Source: Kryptolebias marmoratus
Taxonomy: Eukaryota; Chordata; Actinopteri; Cyprinodontiformes; Rivulidae
DNA length: 64,000 nt
NCBI RefSeq assembly: GCF_001649575.2
Contig: NC_051452.1
Location: 8,880,405-8,944,404 of the forward strand
Direction: 5' to 3'
Below, one piece after another: positions 35,225-47,640 of this stretch (position 1 is the first letter of the stretch; each line of letters begins with the position of its first letter). The translations under genes and the position numbers were made by a program. Under the pieces are notes generated by a model. The model had not been told where the DNA came from, did not search any database, and worked only from the letters and a program-made list of their open reading frames with translations.

Positions 35225-35810
35225 ACTGATTGAGGGTGAAAGGCAGGCGATAACATTTTTACCTGTGTCTGTGTTGGTCTGCAACAATTAGCAAAATATC
35301 TCATCAGCAGTTGGACGAGTTTCAATGAAAGTAGTCGTTGGATGAAAATCTACAACTGATAAACTCTTGAAGGCAGTTCCATTCAAGATGGCCGCCACAG
35401 CTAATCAACAAAGTGGCTATAACTCAGTTAATTTTACAGATATTGCACTCAAATTTGGAGTTCCAGTAGCTAAGAATTGAACCTTAACATACTCAAAGCT
35501 CTACAAGATCTTTGCCGAAAGCTTTGTTTTTGTCTGTTAGCTAAATATCTTTTGAAGCACTGGACCAATCTAAATGAAACTGTCTTTGGATATTCATCTA
35601 CAACTGATTATATTTTGGAATCACCACTGTTTAAGAGGGTCGCCACAGCTAATCAACATTATCCGACAAAACGGGCTGACTGATTTATTTTAAGACATTG
35701 AGCTAAACTTTGGTGTATTTAAGAGTCGTCTCAAACACATAGTTGAAGCTCGATGAGATGATCTTCATTTAAAACCTTGGCATTAACTTACAGATTCAAC
35801 CCTTTTAAAA
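35225..35810 (+). repeat. Family A copy 12, clearest dimer
   Basis: The leader GGCAGGCGATAACATTTTTA is followed by unit 1: TTAGCAAAATATCTCATCAG, ATTCAAGATGGCCGCCACAG, TATAACTCAGTTAATTTTAC. A junction near 35510-35530 leads to unit 2: GTTAGCTAAATATCTTTTGA, CTACAACTGATTATATTTTG, GGGTCGCCACAGCTAATCAA, GAGCTAAACTTTGGTG. It ends in a second linker (TTTAAAACCTTGGCATTAAC). The 3' palindrome is absent, so this copy may be 3' truncated or the first part of a longer array. Confidence 0.85.
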
Positions 35811-38800
35811 CTTTGACATAGAAGGTTATAGTTGAAGTGTATATTTTTTAAAGAATGCTAAATTTATACTGTTGATGCCAACAACATTTTTTTAACCCTT
35901 CTGTTTGTCCTCTTTTTGTTTGCAACACAGCAACTTTCATTTTAAGGTTTCATATGGTTCTGATTTTTATTCCCGGTGTAATCTTCACCCAGTCAGTGAC
36001 TTTGGTACGAATCGGTTAAAAACTGAAACTTAAAGTTCAGTCTGCCTGCTCCGAGTTCAAAGCGAACTGTGTTGGCTACATTTGGAGCAGCCGTTTAGCC
36101 CGTTAACCCACCAAATGTAACCTCTGCTTCTCCAAACGCTATCCCCAGAACACTGCTTCAAAATAGTCAAACTGCCCCTTTAAGTACTTTTTGACACCAC
36201 AGACTAGAGATGCAGCGGCGGTTCAGTCCTTAAACTCAAAGAGCTGAAAAAGTACTTAAAGCACCTGAATCATATGTTTGGTTGAAATAAAGCTGAGCAG
36301 AGGAGGACCTATTTTCAACGCGTGCAAAGAATATGACCTCATCGTGTTGCGTGCTGGTCAAAGACCAAATAAAAAGACCCAAAATCATAAATTTAAAGCA
36401 GATATGAGAAACAAACATGCATAAAACAGACATTTTAAAGTAAAAAAAGCTGGATGGAATGTGCAGTTACGGTCTTGATCTTTAACTTGTATACGCTGAT
36501 GCTCTGTTTTGCCAAAATAACCCAGTTTCAAGGTAAAAGGTTAGGAATCAAATGGAAATTAAGTGTCTTGACTTTCTGACTGAGACGTCAAACAGTGGGT
36601 TTAAAACATTCCGGTTTTCTATCCTGCTTTTATTTGCAAATGTTGCCTTTGAGGGAGCGAGGAGATCTAAAATCCTGACCTGAAAATACATTAAACCACT
36701 CCCAAATGTACAAATAGCCTCCTCGTTTGCCCTCGCACACTATGGGAAGCTTGAACGCGCACACACACACACACAAAACCAAACAATGCAGCTCAAACAG
36801 CAGCGCTGTGTAAAAAGTTGACCTGAAACCGAAACAAGATTAACCTCGATCGCTGGATTCGCACACAAATCCTCTCAAAGTGCAAAAACATGAGCCGGGC
36901 CACGGATAATGATTACACATCCCTTCATTAGCATCATATCAGTTTTATGGATTAAACTCAACAATAGGAGCCGTTGTTGAGGCGGCTATCGAGCATCTCG
37001 AACGTTAAGACAATCCAAACGTGGGCCAGAAGTCATTCAGCCACAAAAAAAAGGGACAACCGGGTGTCAGAAAGCAGCTTTACTGTGACATAAATCAGAC
37101 TCTTAAGGCACAGGCATCCAGTGTGTCGCTCCAACTGAAGGGGAGACGAGGAAAAGGCAGAAATGGAAGGAGAGAGGGATGAAGAGAGCCCTCCGAGGAG
37201 GAAGAGGAGCAGGAGAGGGCCGAAGGGTCGGGCTGTGTCAATAACTGCCCCTGCAGTGCAGCTTGTGTAAATCGATCGTTTACAATTTCACCTTGTGACA
37301 GTCGGGGGGAGCGCTACGCAGGTGAAAAGCGAGGCGTTTCGGGTCGGGATGAAGATTGGGAGAGCGGCGCAAGAAGAGGAGGAAGGAAACGCTCCACGAC
37401 CCGAACCGGAGAGGAATTTAGGTGCAACATCTCTCAGAAGGCTTCATGATGAAATCAGCTAGTTTAATTTTCATCACCTTAAACGCCTAATCTTCTTTAG
37501 ATACTTATGTTATAAACAAATGCGACCGCGTTTCCCGTGAAACTTAAAATGTGATTTAACAAACAGCATCAAATCATTCAAGTTTCATATTTAACTGGAA
37601 ACAATCCAAAGACAAATACTGAGGCTGAGAGATTGGCAGAAAAAAAGGCAACAAAAGCCTGAAAAAGTTGTGAAATTTTAATTAAACGCCTGATGGACCT
37701 CTTCTTCGTACTAATTAATTTAAATGGCAACAGGTCAGAAACACGACTGGGTGTTGAAAGAGCATCTCGGAGGGTCTTGCCAAAGAAGAGATGAGGTCCG
37801 TGAAAGACGACGCTGGTAAATAATTCAGCAAATTAAGAAACGTGTAAAATCGCAAAGAAATTCAGTTTCAGAATCCAAAGTTTATGTTTTTATTAACAAA
37901 GCCTGAAAACGTGAGAAATCTGCAGCTGAATGGAAACAAAGACGGAGGCGAAAATATGTCGGGGAAAAGATGAAATACTTTAATTTATTCAAAGTTTGGT
38001 TTCATTTAAAGTTTCTCTGCAGAATTTGCTTTGAAAAATTAAATAACATTTGGTAGATAAACAGTTTGTTAAATAAAAACGTAAAACTCTGCAGAGATGG
38101 AGAAGTTATTGTAGGTTTTCTGACACTGAGCTTATTTAAAATTAAAACTTAGTTGTGGAAGGAGAGACAGAAAATTAGCAGCCAAAGGTTAAAAAGGAGA
38201 TAAAACGGGTTAATGTTGACTTTTACTGGTGCGACGCAGAAGAAAAACAATAAATAACTGTTTGGGTTTTTTTAATTGGAAAACACACAAACTCATAGAA
38301 CAGAAGTTGTTTTTCTTTGTTTTTTTAATACGGTTTGTTTTTTATTTTAAACCATCTTTTTTATGTTGTTGACTTTAGTTTTCTTATTAACAGTTTTATG
38401 TTTTTGTCTATTTTTTGTTTTAAATATTTGATTTATAATGCTCTGTTGTGAATCTTTTTTTTTTTAACATTCTGTAATATGTTTCTTTTATGTTTTGTTT
38501 TATTGCTGTTGGGTTTTTTGTTGCGCTGTTCGTTTTTCTTCCAGCAGTTTCTGAAAGTGTGTGTGTGTGTAATTCGCAACATGGGGCGTACATAAAAGCA
38601 TTTTCTATAAATCTTAAATGCCAACACTTTACTTGTTAAGTGAAATAGTTGCTGAAAATTATGTGATTAGAAAATTATTTTCAATATGATAAAATATGAT
38701 GGTAAATTTCACTGATACCTGAACTATAAGAGAATATGTTATATATATATTTTTACATTTCCTCTGTTTTTCAGACTTTTAGGTTTAATTTAGTCGTCAA

Positions 38801-40939
38801 ACTTGAGTGTCTAAAAGTTACTTTCTGACACCTGTATGTGTTCGTGTTTCTGTCGAACGTTGGCCCCGAGCATTCATGAGCGCTGCATGTGTGAGGGCCC
38901 TCTGCTCCCTAAACATTACCTCATCTCTATCCTGCATTGGGGGCCGCGGCCCCCTGTCCCCCCCAGGTCTGTGGGAACTGAAGCCAACTCTGCTGGCAGG
39001 AACAAAGGGCAGCCCTCCCCTGCCCCTGCCACCGCTGCCCCCAGCCCACCTCGCAACAAAAGGGGCCACGGGGCCTTCATTCCCAGGCAACGATATAAAT
39101 GGTGGCCCCCCCAACTCCCGATGACGAACTAGGGGCTGAAAACCAAACGGGGATGCGAGGGTGGGGGGTGGGGGGGGAAGAAAAATGGCAAAGAAGTCAT
39201 AAAAGAGGTGCCCCACCGCCATCTCCTCCTCCAAGAGGTCCCTTTGTTGGGAAGGATGAGGGGACATGGGGGTGTGGGGTGAAGGGACCAGGGCGATAAG
39301 AGACAAAGGACAGGTCGGAGAGAGTTGCAGGGGTCACAACTGCCCACCCTCTCACAGCCACCGAGGGTCCCTATCAAACACACATCCCATCACACTTTGC
39401 CTCTGGAAGCAACTTTCCCACACATTAACCAACGCGTTCTGAGCCGGTCGCATTAAAGACCAGAAGAAGAAAAAAAAACGGCTCAAAGAAATCCACAAAT
39501 CAAAACTGGCACAAGTTTGTGGATTTGTAGTTTCATTACTTGAACGCATGGCCACAAAATCGGCAAGAAATTACAAATCTTTGCTCTATGTGTCTTCTAC
39601 TAAACAATGTAGAAACAGCTTATAATTGCACTCTGTTTATTCTGACCCAGTTTTTTCACTACAGACTGTCCATTTTCCAAAACTGAAACCCTTGTTTATT
39701 TGTTCTTGGAGGGAATACCAACCTGTAATTATATTTGAGGAATGTGCCGTATCTAGAGTTTTTTAAAGTCTTGAAGTGGAGTTCATTCATTTGAATGTGG
39801 TGTAGTACAAAAGTCTATATTAGTTGTAAACATTGTTGTATCCCAACCCTAAAAAATAATGTTTTCTAACTTCTAAAATGAACCCAAAAAGGGTTCAAAT
39901 GAGTTCTTATAAAGTCTTGTCATTTCTTTGAATGTGCCCTCCATGGGCTGTGACTGTTAGCAGCAAATTCACAACAGGAAGTTCCCAGAATTCCTAGAAA
40001 GTTTTTCCTTGTTCTTGTGGTTTAGGATTTTTGAACATGTTTGAAAACCAGAAGATTTTTTTTCTGAAAGTATTCAGTCGTCACAGGCGTCTGGAACCCT
40101 TCTTAAACTCTTCGCAGTTTAGTTTCAGTGAGTCAGAAAGTGCAAAAAAGGCAACACTGGAAATTAAACTGACCGATTGGAAACAAAAAAGAGAATAAAT
40201 TGAGATCAGATTGAGACATAATTAGAATGCTGCAAAAAAAATGCAAGCAGTTAATCTCAATTACATAGAAACATAAATGTGTTGTAAGTACCAATATACT
40301 ACGATTCAGAGTAAAAATTTGCATATTTTCTCATAATTTAGTGTTTTCAGCTCATCTCCAACATTAAAAAGAGACAGACTTAAGGAAAACGTTGACGTTT
40401 CTAGTTGTCCAGTCTATTTGGACATGGTATTTCTGAGTTTCCAGTTGGAGAAACCGAGCTAACGCTATCCCAAAGTAAGAATTTTGATTTTGAAAATCCA
40501 AATTTCCCCACCAGCTCCAAATCTTAAAATCCAAGATGGCTGCCTTGCGGTTCAGAACGTCTCACAGTTGGTGAATGTGTAAAATGTGAACGATGTGACT
40601 GAAACACGGTTGAACTGGGCATGAGGTCATTCCTGGAGCCAGATTTGGCCTTTGAGGCAAACGGAACGAAGTCAAAGCTTCAAAATGTCCTTCGATGGTA
40701 GAATTCACCGAGGGTAATGGCGCCATCTGACCACTTCCTGTTTCCTGAACATGACTTTGTGTCTTTTTAATGGAAACACTTGAGGATGATGATTTGCATT
40801 GTTGTGAAAATGATTTATGACTCTTCTATGAGTTGTAATTAATTTGTTTAAAGTTAGTTTTGTCCCTTCTTTTTTTGTCTTACATGTAATGTTTCGATTT
40901 TTTAGTTGTAAATCCCGTTTTTATTGATTTTTATTGCTC
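35811..40939. other. Longest repeat-poor stretch of the window
   Basis: About 5.1 kb with no dispersed repeat that I recognise. It includes a short CA run at 36759-36775, a purine-rich part at 37140-37220, AT-rich sequence to 38760, and a G+C-rich part at 38930-39300 with long but mutually overlapping open frames on both strands. None resembles a known protein. The pieces at 36880-37030 and 37225-37310 look like candidate conserved non-coding DNA. Confidence 0.5.
38930..39300. other. G+C-rich block with G-run cluster
   Basis: C-rich then G-rich sequence with open frames on both strands (up to 162 codons on minus). This is expected where stop codons are rare, so it is not evidence for a gene. 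The run at about 39157-39178 contains four G-tracts and could form a G-quadruplex. Confidence 0.6.
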
Positions 40940-41285
40940 GCTGCTAAAAGCCTAAAGGTGAGCAATAATGTTTTTGCCTGTGCATTGTCTGTTAGCAAAA
41001 CATTTCATAAACCACTGGTCAGATTTTAATGGACCTCTCAGAAAGTTATCATTGGAAGTATATATACTACTGATACTTTTACAGTCAATCTAATTTAAGA
41101 TGGCTGTCACAGCTTTATCAACCTTAGCCAAAAACAAAAATTGCTAAAATTTTACAAACATTGAGGTAGAAATAGGTGCGTTAGTAGCAGAGATCCTCAA
41201 CTCCATCTATGTGCTAACAGGTTGTGCATGATCTGGCATGTAAGGTACTTGGTGATATAAGTTCCTTCAAGGAATATTATTTATT
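40940..41285 (+). repeat. Family A copy 13
   Basis: The leader GGTGAGCAATAATGTTTTTG is followed by CTGTTAGCAAAACATTTCAT, CTCAGAAAGTTATCATTGGA, TTTAAGATGGCTGTCACAGC and GTTCCTTCAAGGAATATTAT. It is monomeric, with leader and eroded palindrome both visible. Confidence 0.85.
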
Positions 41286-41718
41286 TATTATTTATTTTTT
41301 TGCATTTGAGCCTTCAGAAACAACTCAATGATCTGTGTTTGTTGCAGCCTTATTCAGATTATCTCCAATAAGGTCCTTACCTTATATTTGCACTTTGTTG
41401 CAATTCGTTTTTCTGCATTTTTCCTTTAAATAAAGCTAAATTCCTCAGTGTGCACCCCCCCAAAGAAGCACACGAGGGGTGTGCTTCTGCAGTGTGGCTG
41501 AGGCGGTTGGTGAAGTGGCTGTGCAGAGTGCTGGATAATTGAGGCTCTGTTGAATCTCATCTGTGGCCCTTTAGTGCGGTGGGTCAGGGACCCGAAAACA
41601 TTGGCTCAACAGTTAGCAATCATTTCAAACCCCTGGCCGAAGAAAAGCATTGTGGGCCAGCTTTCTCTCTGGGCCGCAGCCGGCGGAGGTTCAAAGAAAC
41701 GTTGAAGCTCACAGGCCT

Positions 41719-41738
41719 GTGTGTGTGTGTGTGTGTTT
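41719..41738. repeat. (GT)n microsatellite, short
   Basis: About 10 GT units in otherwise unique sequence. Confidence 0.9.
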
Positions 41739-42047
41739 GGATTTCCTTTTAAAGAGACAAAAGAGCTCAGAGGATAGAAGCACGAACAATTAGACCAATT
41801 TTACCCCATTATTATCCGTCTTCTTTCACTCAACAGAAAGTATATTTAACTTCCACACGGCTCTGATTTTGTCCTAAAATTAAAGACAATGTGCTCCTGA
41901 AATTTGTGCAGAATTAAATTTAATGCTGTGGCCCATCTTTAAACTACACATTCTATCAACGCAAACGGCAATAAAGACAATTTCAAAGCCATTAGCGCCT
42001 CGTTTCAGTGCGTTTGCTCCCAGGCAGGGGTTTACAGAGGACCAGCC

Positions 42048-42095
42048 NNNNNNNNNNNNNNNNNNNNNCCCCCCCCCCCCCCCCCCCCCCCCCCC
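42048..42095. other. 21-N gap followed by 27 C bases
   Basis: N at 42048-42068, then an unbroken C-run 42069-42095. The largest homopolymer of the window and directly at a gap. Confidence 0.98.
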
Positions 42096-45071
42096 GCAAC
42101 TTCTTCTCCTGCTTCCTCCGCACAACATTGTGGCCACAGATTGTGTGGAATGCAATTAGAGAACCTAAATTAAGTAGTAATGGAGAACCTGGTCTCCCTA
42201 CGAGGGTTGCTCTGGCAACGGGCGCTCATAACACCGCCTCTAGTAGTTTTGCTACTTTATCTGCAAAATGCACAATTGAGCTATAAACCAGCTCTGTCTG
42301 CGAGAGCCAGGCGGGCAGGGCGGAGGATAAAGGACGGGTGGGTGCGGGGGGGGTGAACAGCTGCATGCTAGGAGGTTTCTCTGCAGCTTGTGATATTGCC
42401 GGTCGTCAAATATTTACCGTCTAATGCAGCGTGATGCGCTCCCGCGCGAGGATGAGGGCCAGATTTCAAAGACCCCCTCAAAGGGGTGACGTGTGTTCGG
42501 CGAGCTTTGATTGCGCGGCTCCCCCCTCCAGTTGTGGCGCGACGTGACGGAGAGCAGAGAGGCTTTGGCTTTGTAAACAGCCTGTAGTCACAGGGCCTTG
42601 TTGACTAATGTGACAAAGGCTCCGAGAATCACAGGCGAGCGGCGGATTTCTTCGTTATTTATTTATTTTTTGGGGAAAACGGGATTAAATTTGAATGAAG
42701 CAAAAGGTGCAATCACACCTGCAGACAAAAAGTTTACTCCGCTGCATTCTTGTAGTTCACTCCTGCAGGTTCACACTTCTCAATTTACAAGTGAACTGAG
42801 ACTTGTTAAAAATCACATCAGGTATTTGACACAGAATTAGAAAATCGTGTCTCGCAAGGTGAGACTATTTGGCAGCAAGGAAAGTGCAAAAAAACTTACT
42901 TTTTGGCATAATTTCTCTTCTGTTGTGTTTAGAGACAACATATCAGCAGGACTGATAGAAAATGCCTCTAACAGATACAATAAATGACTTGATTTCTGCA
43001 GTAATATTTCCATTTCTGATCCTATGTGCACCTTATTCTGTGTTTAAAAGGAACACTGCAAATTATCCATAACCTTTAAGTGAAAACATACAAGAGAACA
43101 ACTTCCCAACTTTAGCTGCCTGTTGATGCTTTTTGACTAGCCCCGGTCTGTGGAAATGTCTCAATAAACTCATATTTCTTACAATGTGGTTCAGGTCTAA
43201 AGTCAACAGCATCTCTGCAATGCAAAACCTAATTTAAGGAAAATCATGATCGAATCTTGTAAAGAGACGGTTTCTTCTCCCTAAAATAATCTCAAAACCT
43301 TTTGTAAGTTTCAACATTGTTTGAGAATAAAATGGTAACTTTACAATGAACTAAGTATCGATTGTTTTACCTTAAACTTAAAACTCAGACCTCGGGAATC
43401 AACTTCTTTATGTTTCTGTTTGGCGAGAAAAGACTAATAATTTTTATTAAACTTGATACGTAATCAGACAGCCTTTTTTCCATCAGTCGTTTTCTTGTTA
43501 GAGGTCCAAAAAGCTCAGACCTGAATTTAGATACTTTCAAAAAATAATAATAAAAAATGTTCCTGGAAGTACAAAGACCTGCAAAAATCCTGCAGGTCTG
43601 AATTTCATTGATTTCATGTATGACTCAACTAACATTTGGCTTTTTAAACAACGTTAGTTAATTTTTTTGGATGAATACAATCAGTCCTCTTTCAAGGAAA
43701 AAGTTAGAAACATATATTTAGGCATCCTGTTTCCTCCTTGCTTGCAGACTGGAACATTACAGCGAGTCTTTTATACTTTCAAATTTCCTTTCCTGTCGTA
43801 GTGAGATCTCCTCACGTCTATATCAGCAGCTCGATCAGCGATCTATGAACTGTCAGAAGCTGCTTAAAGACTGGTCTTTGCAGCTAATTCAGAGAACTAT
43901 TTTGTCAAAGTATCTTGAGTCGCACTGGTTTTCAGGAGTCAAAATTACCTTTTTTTTAAAAAAAAAACCATCGTAAAGGATCCGCTAATAAACTCAAGCT
44001 GATCCTGACTTCCTGTGGACTAAAACCATGCTGGGTCCCTGAAGACCTTGAGAAACTCTTATTGTTGTAAAGTTCAGCTAAACATAAGATGTTTAGTTTG
44101 ATCTTTCACTTTGTTTGCGTTTAAAATGCAATTTGTGAAAAAAATGTTTCACATATCCTGGTTTTTAAACCCTTATATCTGCACCTAATCCAGTTTTGGC
44201 TTGTTGAGTTTGCAGATTGTGCATTATTTATCTGACCACAGAGCACATTTTATCACAGTTTGATGCCATGTGGATTTGAAAGATGCTTTCCAGTTTGTGC
44301 TGGTAAAGCTCGAGGGAAGCTGGCTAAAATCCTCTTTATTGGTAGACAGAACAGATAGTTTACACATGGACTTAATGGAGAGAATGAACCTTGCATCTGC
44401 CATGCGTGCAAACAAGTAACAGGTGTTGTGTATTATTTAGCTGGCAGTGAGTTCCCAACTAAGCGTGCGAGTCCAGCTTTGTTGCAAATTAGAGTTAAGT
44501 GAGGAGGACGGGGCCACCTCGTGCTCCTCGAGGCCTTGGTCCCTACAGCCAGATGTCATTTCTACCTCACACAAACTTATGAACACAAGTTTTTTTTTTT
44601 TTTCATTTTTTTGTTTTTTTTTTAAACATTTTCACACAACAGCTGTGTGCGTTCACAGATGACTGGGTTCCACGGGTGTTTTAATTTACATCGACAACAA
44701 ACACACGGAAGCAGAGCCGGGAGAGGCAGGGCTTTACAGGTGCCCGTCCAAACCTCCTGACTGCAGCCGGGCCAAGAGGACGTCCCGTCGAGCGTGTGGC
44801 CCACACATGTTGCGAGAGATCAGGCCACTCTGCTGAAGACAAAGTACCTCTGAATCGGATCCATGTGCGTCCACCCGGCTGTAAGCGATTTTTCTTTGGT
44901 GGTAATTTGTACCCTCTGTTGAAGATGACCTAACGTGGCGGAGTGGAAGCGGGCAGGTGTGCTTTGCGCAGTTTAAGGTAGTGTGTCGGGCTTTGAAGGA
45001 CTAGCCTTTGACTGGATTTTGGCGTTTAGGTTGTGAAATAAAATGAACCATTTGTGCTAAGCGCGTTAAAT

Positions 45072-45600
45072 TTAAGTGGTGGACGTTTTATGCAGACACT
45101 GGGAAAAGAAAGTCCATCCTCTTTCAATTCGAGTGTATAATAAAAATGAGGTGGTCGTTACCTCTTTTAGGGTCCTTCCACAGCATTTCAGTTGAGTTAG
45201 GATCTTGACTTTGACTGGGCAACACTTGTTTTTGTTTTTTTTCTTATTTAACTGTATTGTTGTAGATTTGCTGTTGTGTTTGGGATGTTTGTTTTGTTTC
45301 ATGACCAAGTTTGGTCCAATCTTAAGATAGAAAGATGGCCTCGTATTTGACTTGAATCCATTGATCTACAAAGGAGTTCTTGGATAATTCGGTGCCTGGA
45401 AAGTGCTTAGGTCCTGTGGCTGCAAAACAAGCCCAAATCATGACTCCTCCACCACCGTGTTGGACAGTCAGAATGAGTGGGTGGATTATGCTTGTAAAGA
45501 CCAGATTATTTTCATTATGTCCTGATGCACAAAACCCAAAAATTGACAGACAGCATCGTTTTTTTTCAGTAACTTTGCTGCCAGATTTGTTCAACATCCT
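45072..45600 (-). pseudogene. Tc1-like transposase relic (different Tc1 lineage)
   Basis: Minus-strand frame 45597-45322 contains TVQHGGGGVMIWACFAATGP, a hallmark stretch of fish Tc1 transposases. The next piece (45308 onwards) reads KQNKHPKHNSKSTT where the family has QQDNDPKH-like sequence, so the second catalytic Asp appears replaced by Asn. After a frame change, PSQSQDPNSTEMLWKD retains the region with the catalytic Glu. The N-terminal DNA-binding part is missing. The lineage differs from the element at 4491-5834. Clearly dead. Confidence 0.85.
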
Positions 45601-46499
45601 GCAAAAAGTGGGTTTAAGTTGCTCCGGTTTTGCACTAAATATCTTTCCTGTTTTAACTTATAAGTCTGGCAATGTCTGTATGGGTAAATTTGTGCTTATT
45701 AGTTAACAGGTAAGTTGATTGATCAACTCGCTGATGTTTTGCATGAAATCATCACACCTTATATTAGTGCTGCAGAGGTGTGAAGGAACAGGCTGCTGTC
45801 CACAGCAAGGCTCGAGGAAGTATTGAGGCAAGGTGAGATGTCTAACGCTTCATCACCAATGTTGTGACATCTTTTTGATGTTTTAGACGTATAAATATCC
45901 GCCGATCCTTATTTTGGTGCTCGCTCATCTGGCTAGGCGAGAAAGGGAGGCCGCCGAAGGGAAAGTTGAGGGACAGGAAGGGGGGGCGGGGCCAAGCCAG
46001 GCGTGCTGTTTTGATATTCAAAGCTCAGGAAGGCGGCCAAAAAAGCCGGCCAAGGTGTGTTGCTGTGGTTTACCGGTGTGGCGATCACGGGAGGCCTGCT
46101 GGAGCGAACATCACACCGTCTCATCGCCCTGCCAGCAGCCAACCAGATGGGCCCATGCCAAGACAGTTGGCCGGCAATCCCACAATCCTTCGGTTTGTCA
46201 GCGATGAAGGAAGAGGCCTCCAGTCCATCATGAGAGCGTTTGGATTTGTTTCAACCGAGGGGTGAAGTGTTGCAGCCTCCATCTTTGAAATTGCCAAGGG
46301 TATATGATTAAAAAAAAAAATCAAATCACAGATTCTTGCTAAGCTCGACTGGGATCACTGAATGTATCATTTCTGAGATATTGTCTGGTTTTATTTTGAA
46401 TTATTTACAAATTTCAATGACGCACACACTGGTTTGGAAACCTACACATCTGGGGATTGTAGTTTTATGCAAAAGTTGCTCATTTATTAAGTAAAGACC
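45601..46499. other. Unique stretch
   Basis: G+C-richer block at about 45930-46260, with overlapping open frames on both strands and no recognised domain. It could be regulatory DNA. No dispersed repeat recognised. Confidence 0.45.
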
Positions 46500-46775
46500 A
46501 TTTGTTAAAGGAATGCATATCATCCGCCACCTTTCATGCAAGAGTTGAGAGTTATAGCCATTTTGGTCAAACCTCAAATATTGTCATTTGGCTACAGCGG
46601 CCATCCTGAAATGGGAGGACTCCAAAAGTTAATTACTTGTAGATGTGCATCCAGTGACTACCGAGAGTTTCAATAAAATCCATCCAGTAGTTCATGAGAT
46701 GTTTTGCTAACAGACATGCGCAGACGAGGGCAATATTATCGCCCGCCTTCGCATCTCGGCGGCGGATGATAGTCA
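46500..46775 (-). repeat. Family A copy 14, reverse, internally deleted
   Basis: Plus-strand GGAATGCATATCATCCGCCA then CCTTTCATGCAAGAGTT is the reverse complement of the 3' end. GGTCAAACCTCAAATATTGT then passes directly to GCGGCCATCCTGAAATGG and GTTCATGAGATGTTTTGCTA. It ends in a leader ATATTATCGCCCGCC. Both termini are present with a central deletion. Confidence 0.85.
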
Positions 46776-47061
46776 GCGTGGCAGCCTGAGCTCTCACCTC
46801 ATGTGGAGGAGGTGTGAGGAGGCATCGGGAGGAGCAGGGAGGCAGGAAAGAGGTGTGCGCTTCACGGGCAGAATGTGTCGCTTCTTTGCTTTTCGACGTG
46901 GCGAGGAGTGCGAACTGTGCTGACGCTGAGAAACACGTATCGGTTACATGCTCGCGGGCAGCGGTCAGGGTGCGAAACGTAACCAACACGAGTGTGAGGA
47001 CATCGCGAAGGCGTCCACATGGGGTTCACACATTGATGTGATGAAACAGATGAGTGGAAAA

Positions 47062-47640
47062 GCAACAAAATGTGTCTGTTAGCAAAATAGCTCATAAATC
47101 ACTGGACAAATTTTGATTAAACTCTTAGAAAAGAATAATTGGATGAACATCTACAACTGATTAACCCTTGGAGTTAGAAATTACATCTGGATTCAAGATG
47201 GTCGCCACAGCTAATCAACCTTAGCAACCAAGGAATTGGTTATAACTCAGTCAATTTGACAGATATTGAGCTAAATTTTGGCATGGTAGTAGCTGAGGAT
47301 CATTTCAGTCACTACACATTGCCCGTGATCTTTGCTTTAAACTTTGTCCTTAATTGCAGGAGTCAACTTTGATTGTAAGCAAAAAATCTCATGAACCTAA
47401 TTCAAGATAGCCACCACAGTCAACTGACCTTAGAGAAATAGCTACACCTCAATCAGTTCTATAGATGTGATTTAAGAATGGTTGTGGTTGTATTTTAGCT
47501 ATTTAAAACACATACATCATGTACTAAATTATTGCTTGAGACTCTGCTTAACATTCAAGATTTTACCAAAATTAATTTTTAAACACAAGATATTAGTTTG
47601 AAACTATGGAATAAAAGGTGGCGGGGGATTTGTCCCTTCA
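47062..47640 (+). repeat. Family A copy 15, dimeric
   Basis: Unit 1: CTGTTAGCAAAATAGCTCAT, GATTCAAGATGGTCGCCACA, ATAACTCAGTCAATTTGACA. The linker is TTTAAACTTTGTCCTTAATT then GCAGGAGTCAACTTTGATTG. Unit 2: GTAAGCAAAAAATCTCATGA, TTCAAGATAGCCACCACAGT. It ends in ATAAAAGGTGGCGGGGGATT, which is the 3' end. Confidence 0.88.

Larger units (their letters stand above)
41286..45071. other. Unique stretch with one gap and an RFX-like site
   Basis: No gene recognised. TG repeat at about 41719-41737. The parts flanking the gap (41880-42047 and 42096-42300) are repeat-free and look like candidate conserved DNA. One contains GTTGCTCTGGCAAC (42206-42219), close to the X-box bound by RFX factors. T-runs near 44590-44625. 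Confidence 0.5.

Noticed and set aside
37265..37285. GTAAATCGATCGTTTAC as a palindromic site
   Set aside because: Arms match for only five bases around an off-centre CGATCG; too weak to call a structured site.
38818..39306. 162-codon minus-strand frame overlapping long plus-strand frames
   Set aside because: Lies in a G+C-rich block where stops are rare on both strands. Pro/Gly-rich low-complexity translation with no known family.
40530..40555. CAAGATGGCTGCC outside the listed family A copies
   Set aside because: Flanking sequence does not match other family A blocks, so I did not call it a copy, although the motif itself is YY1-like.
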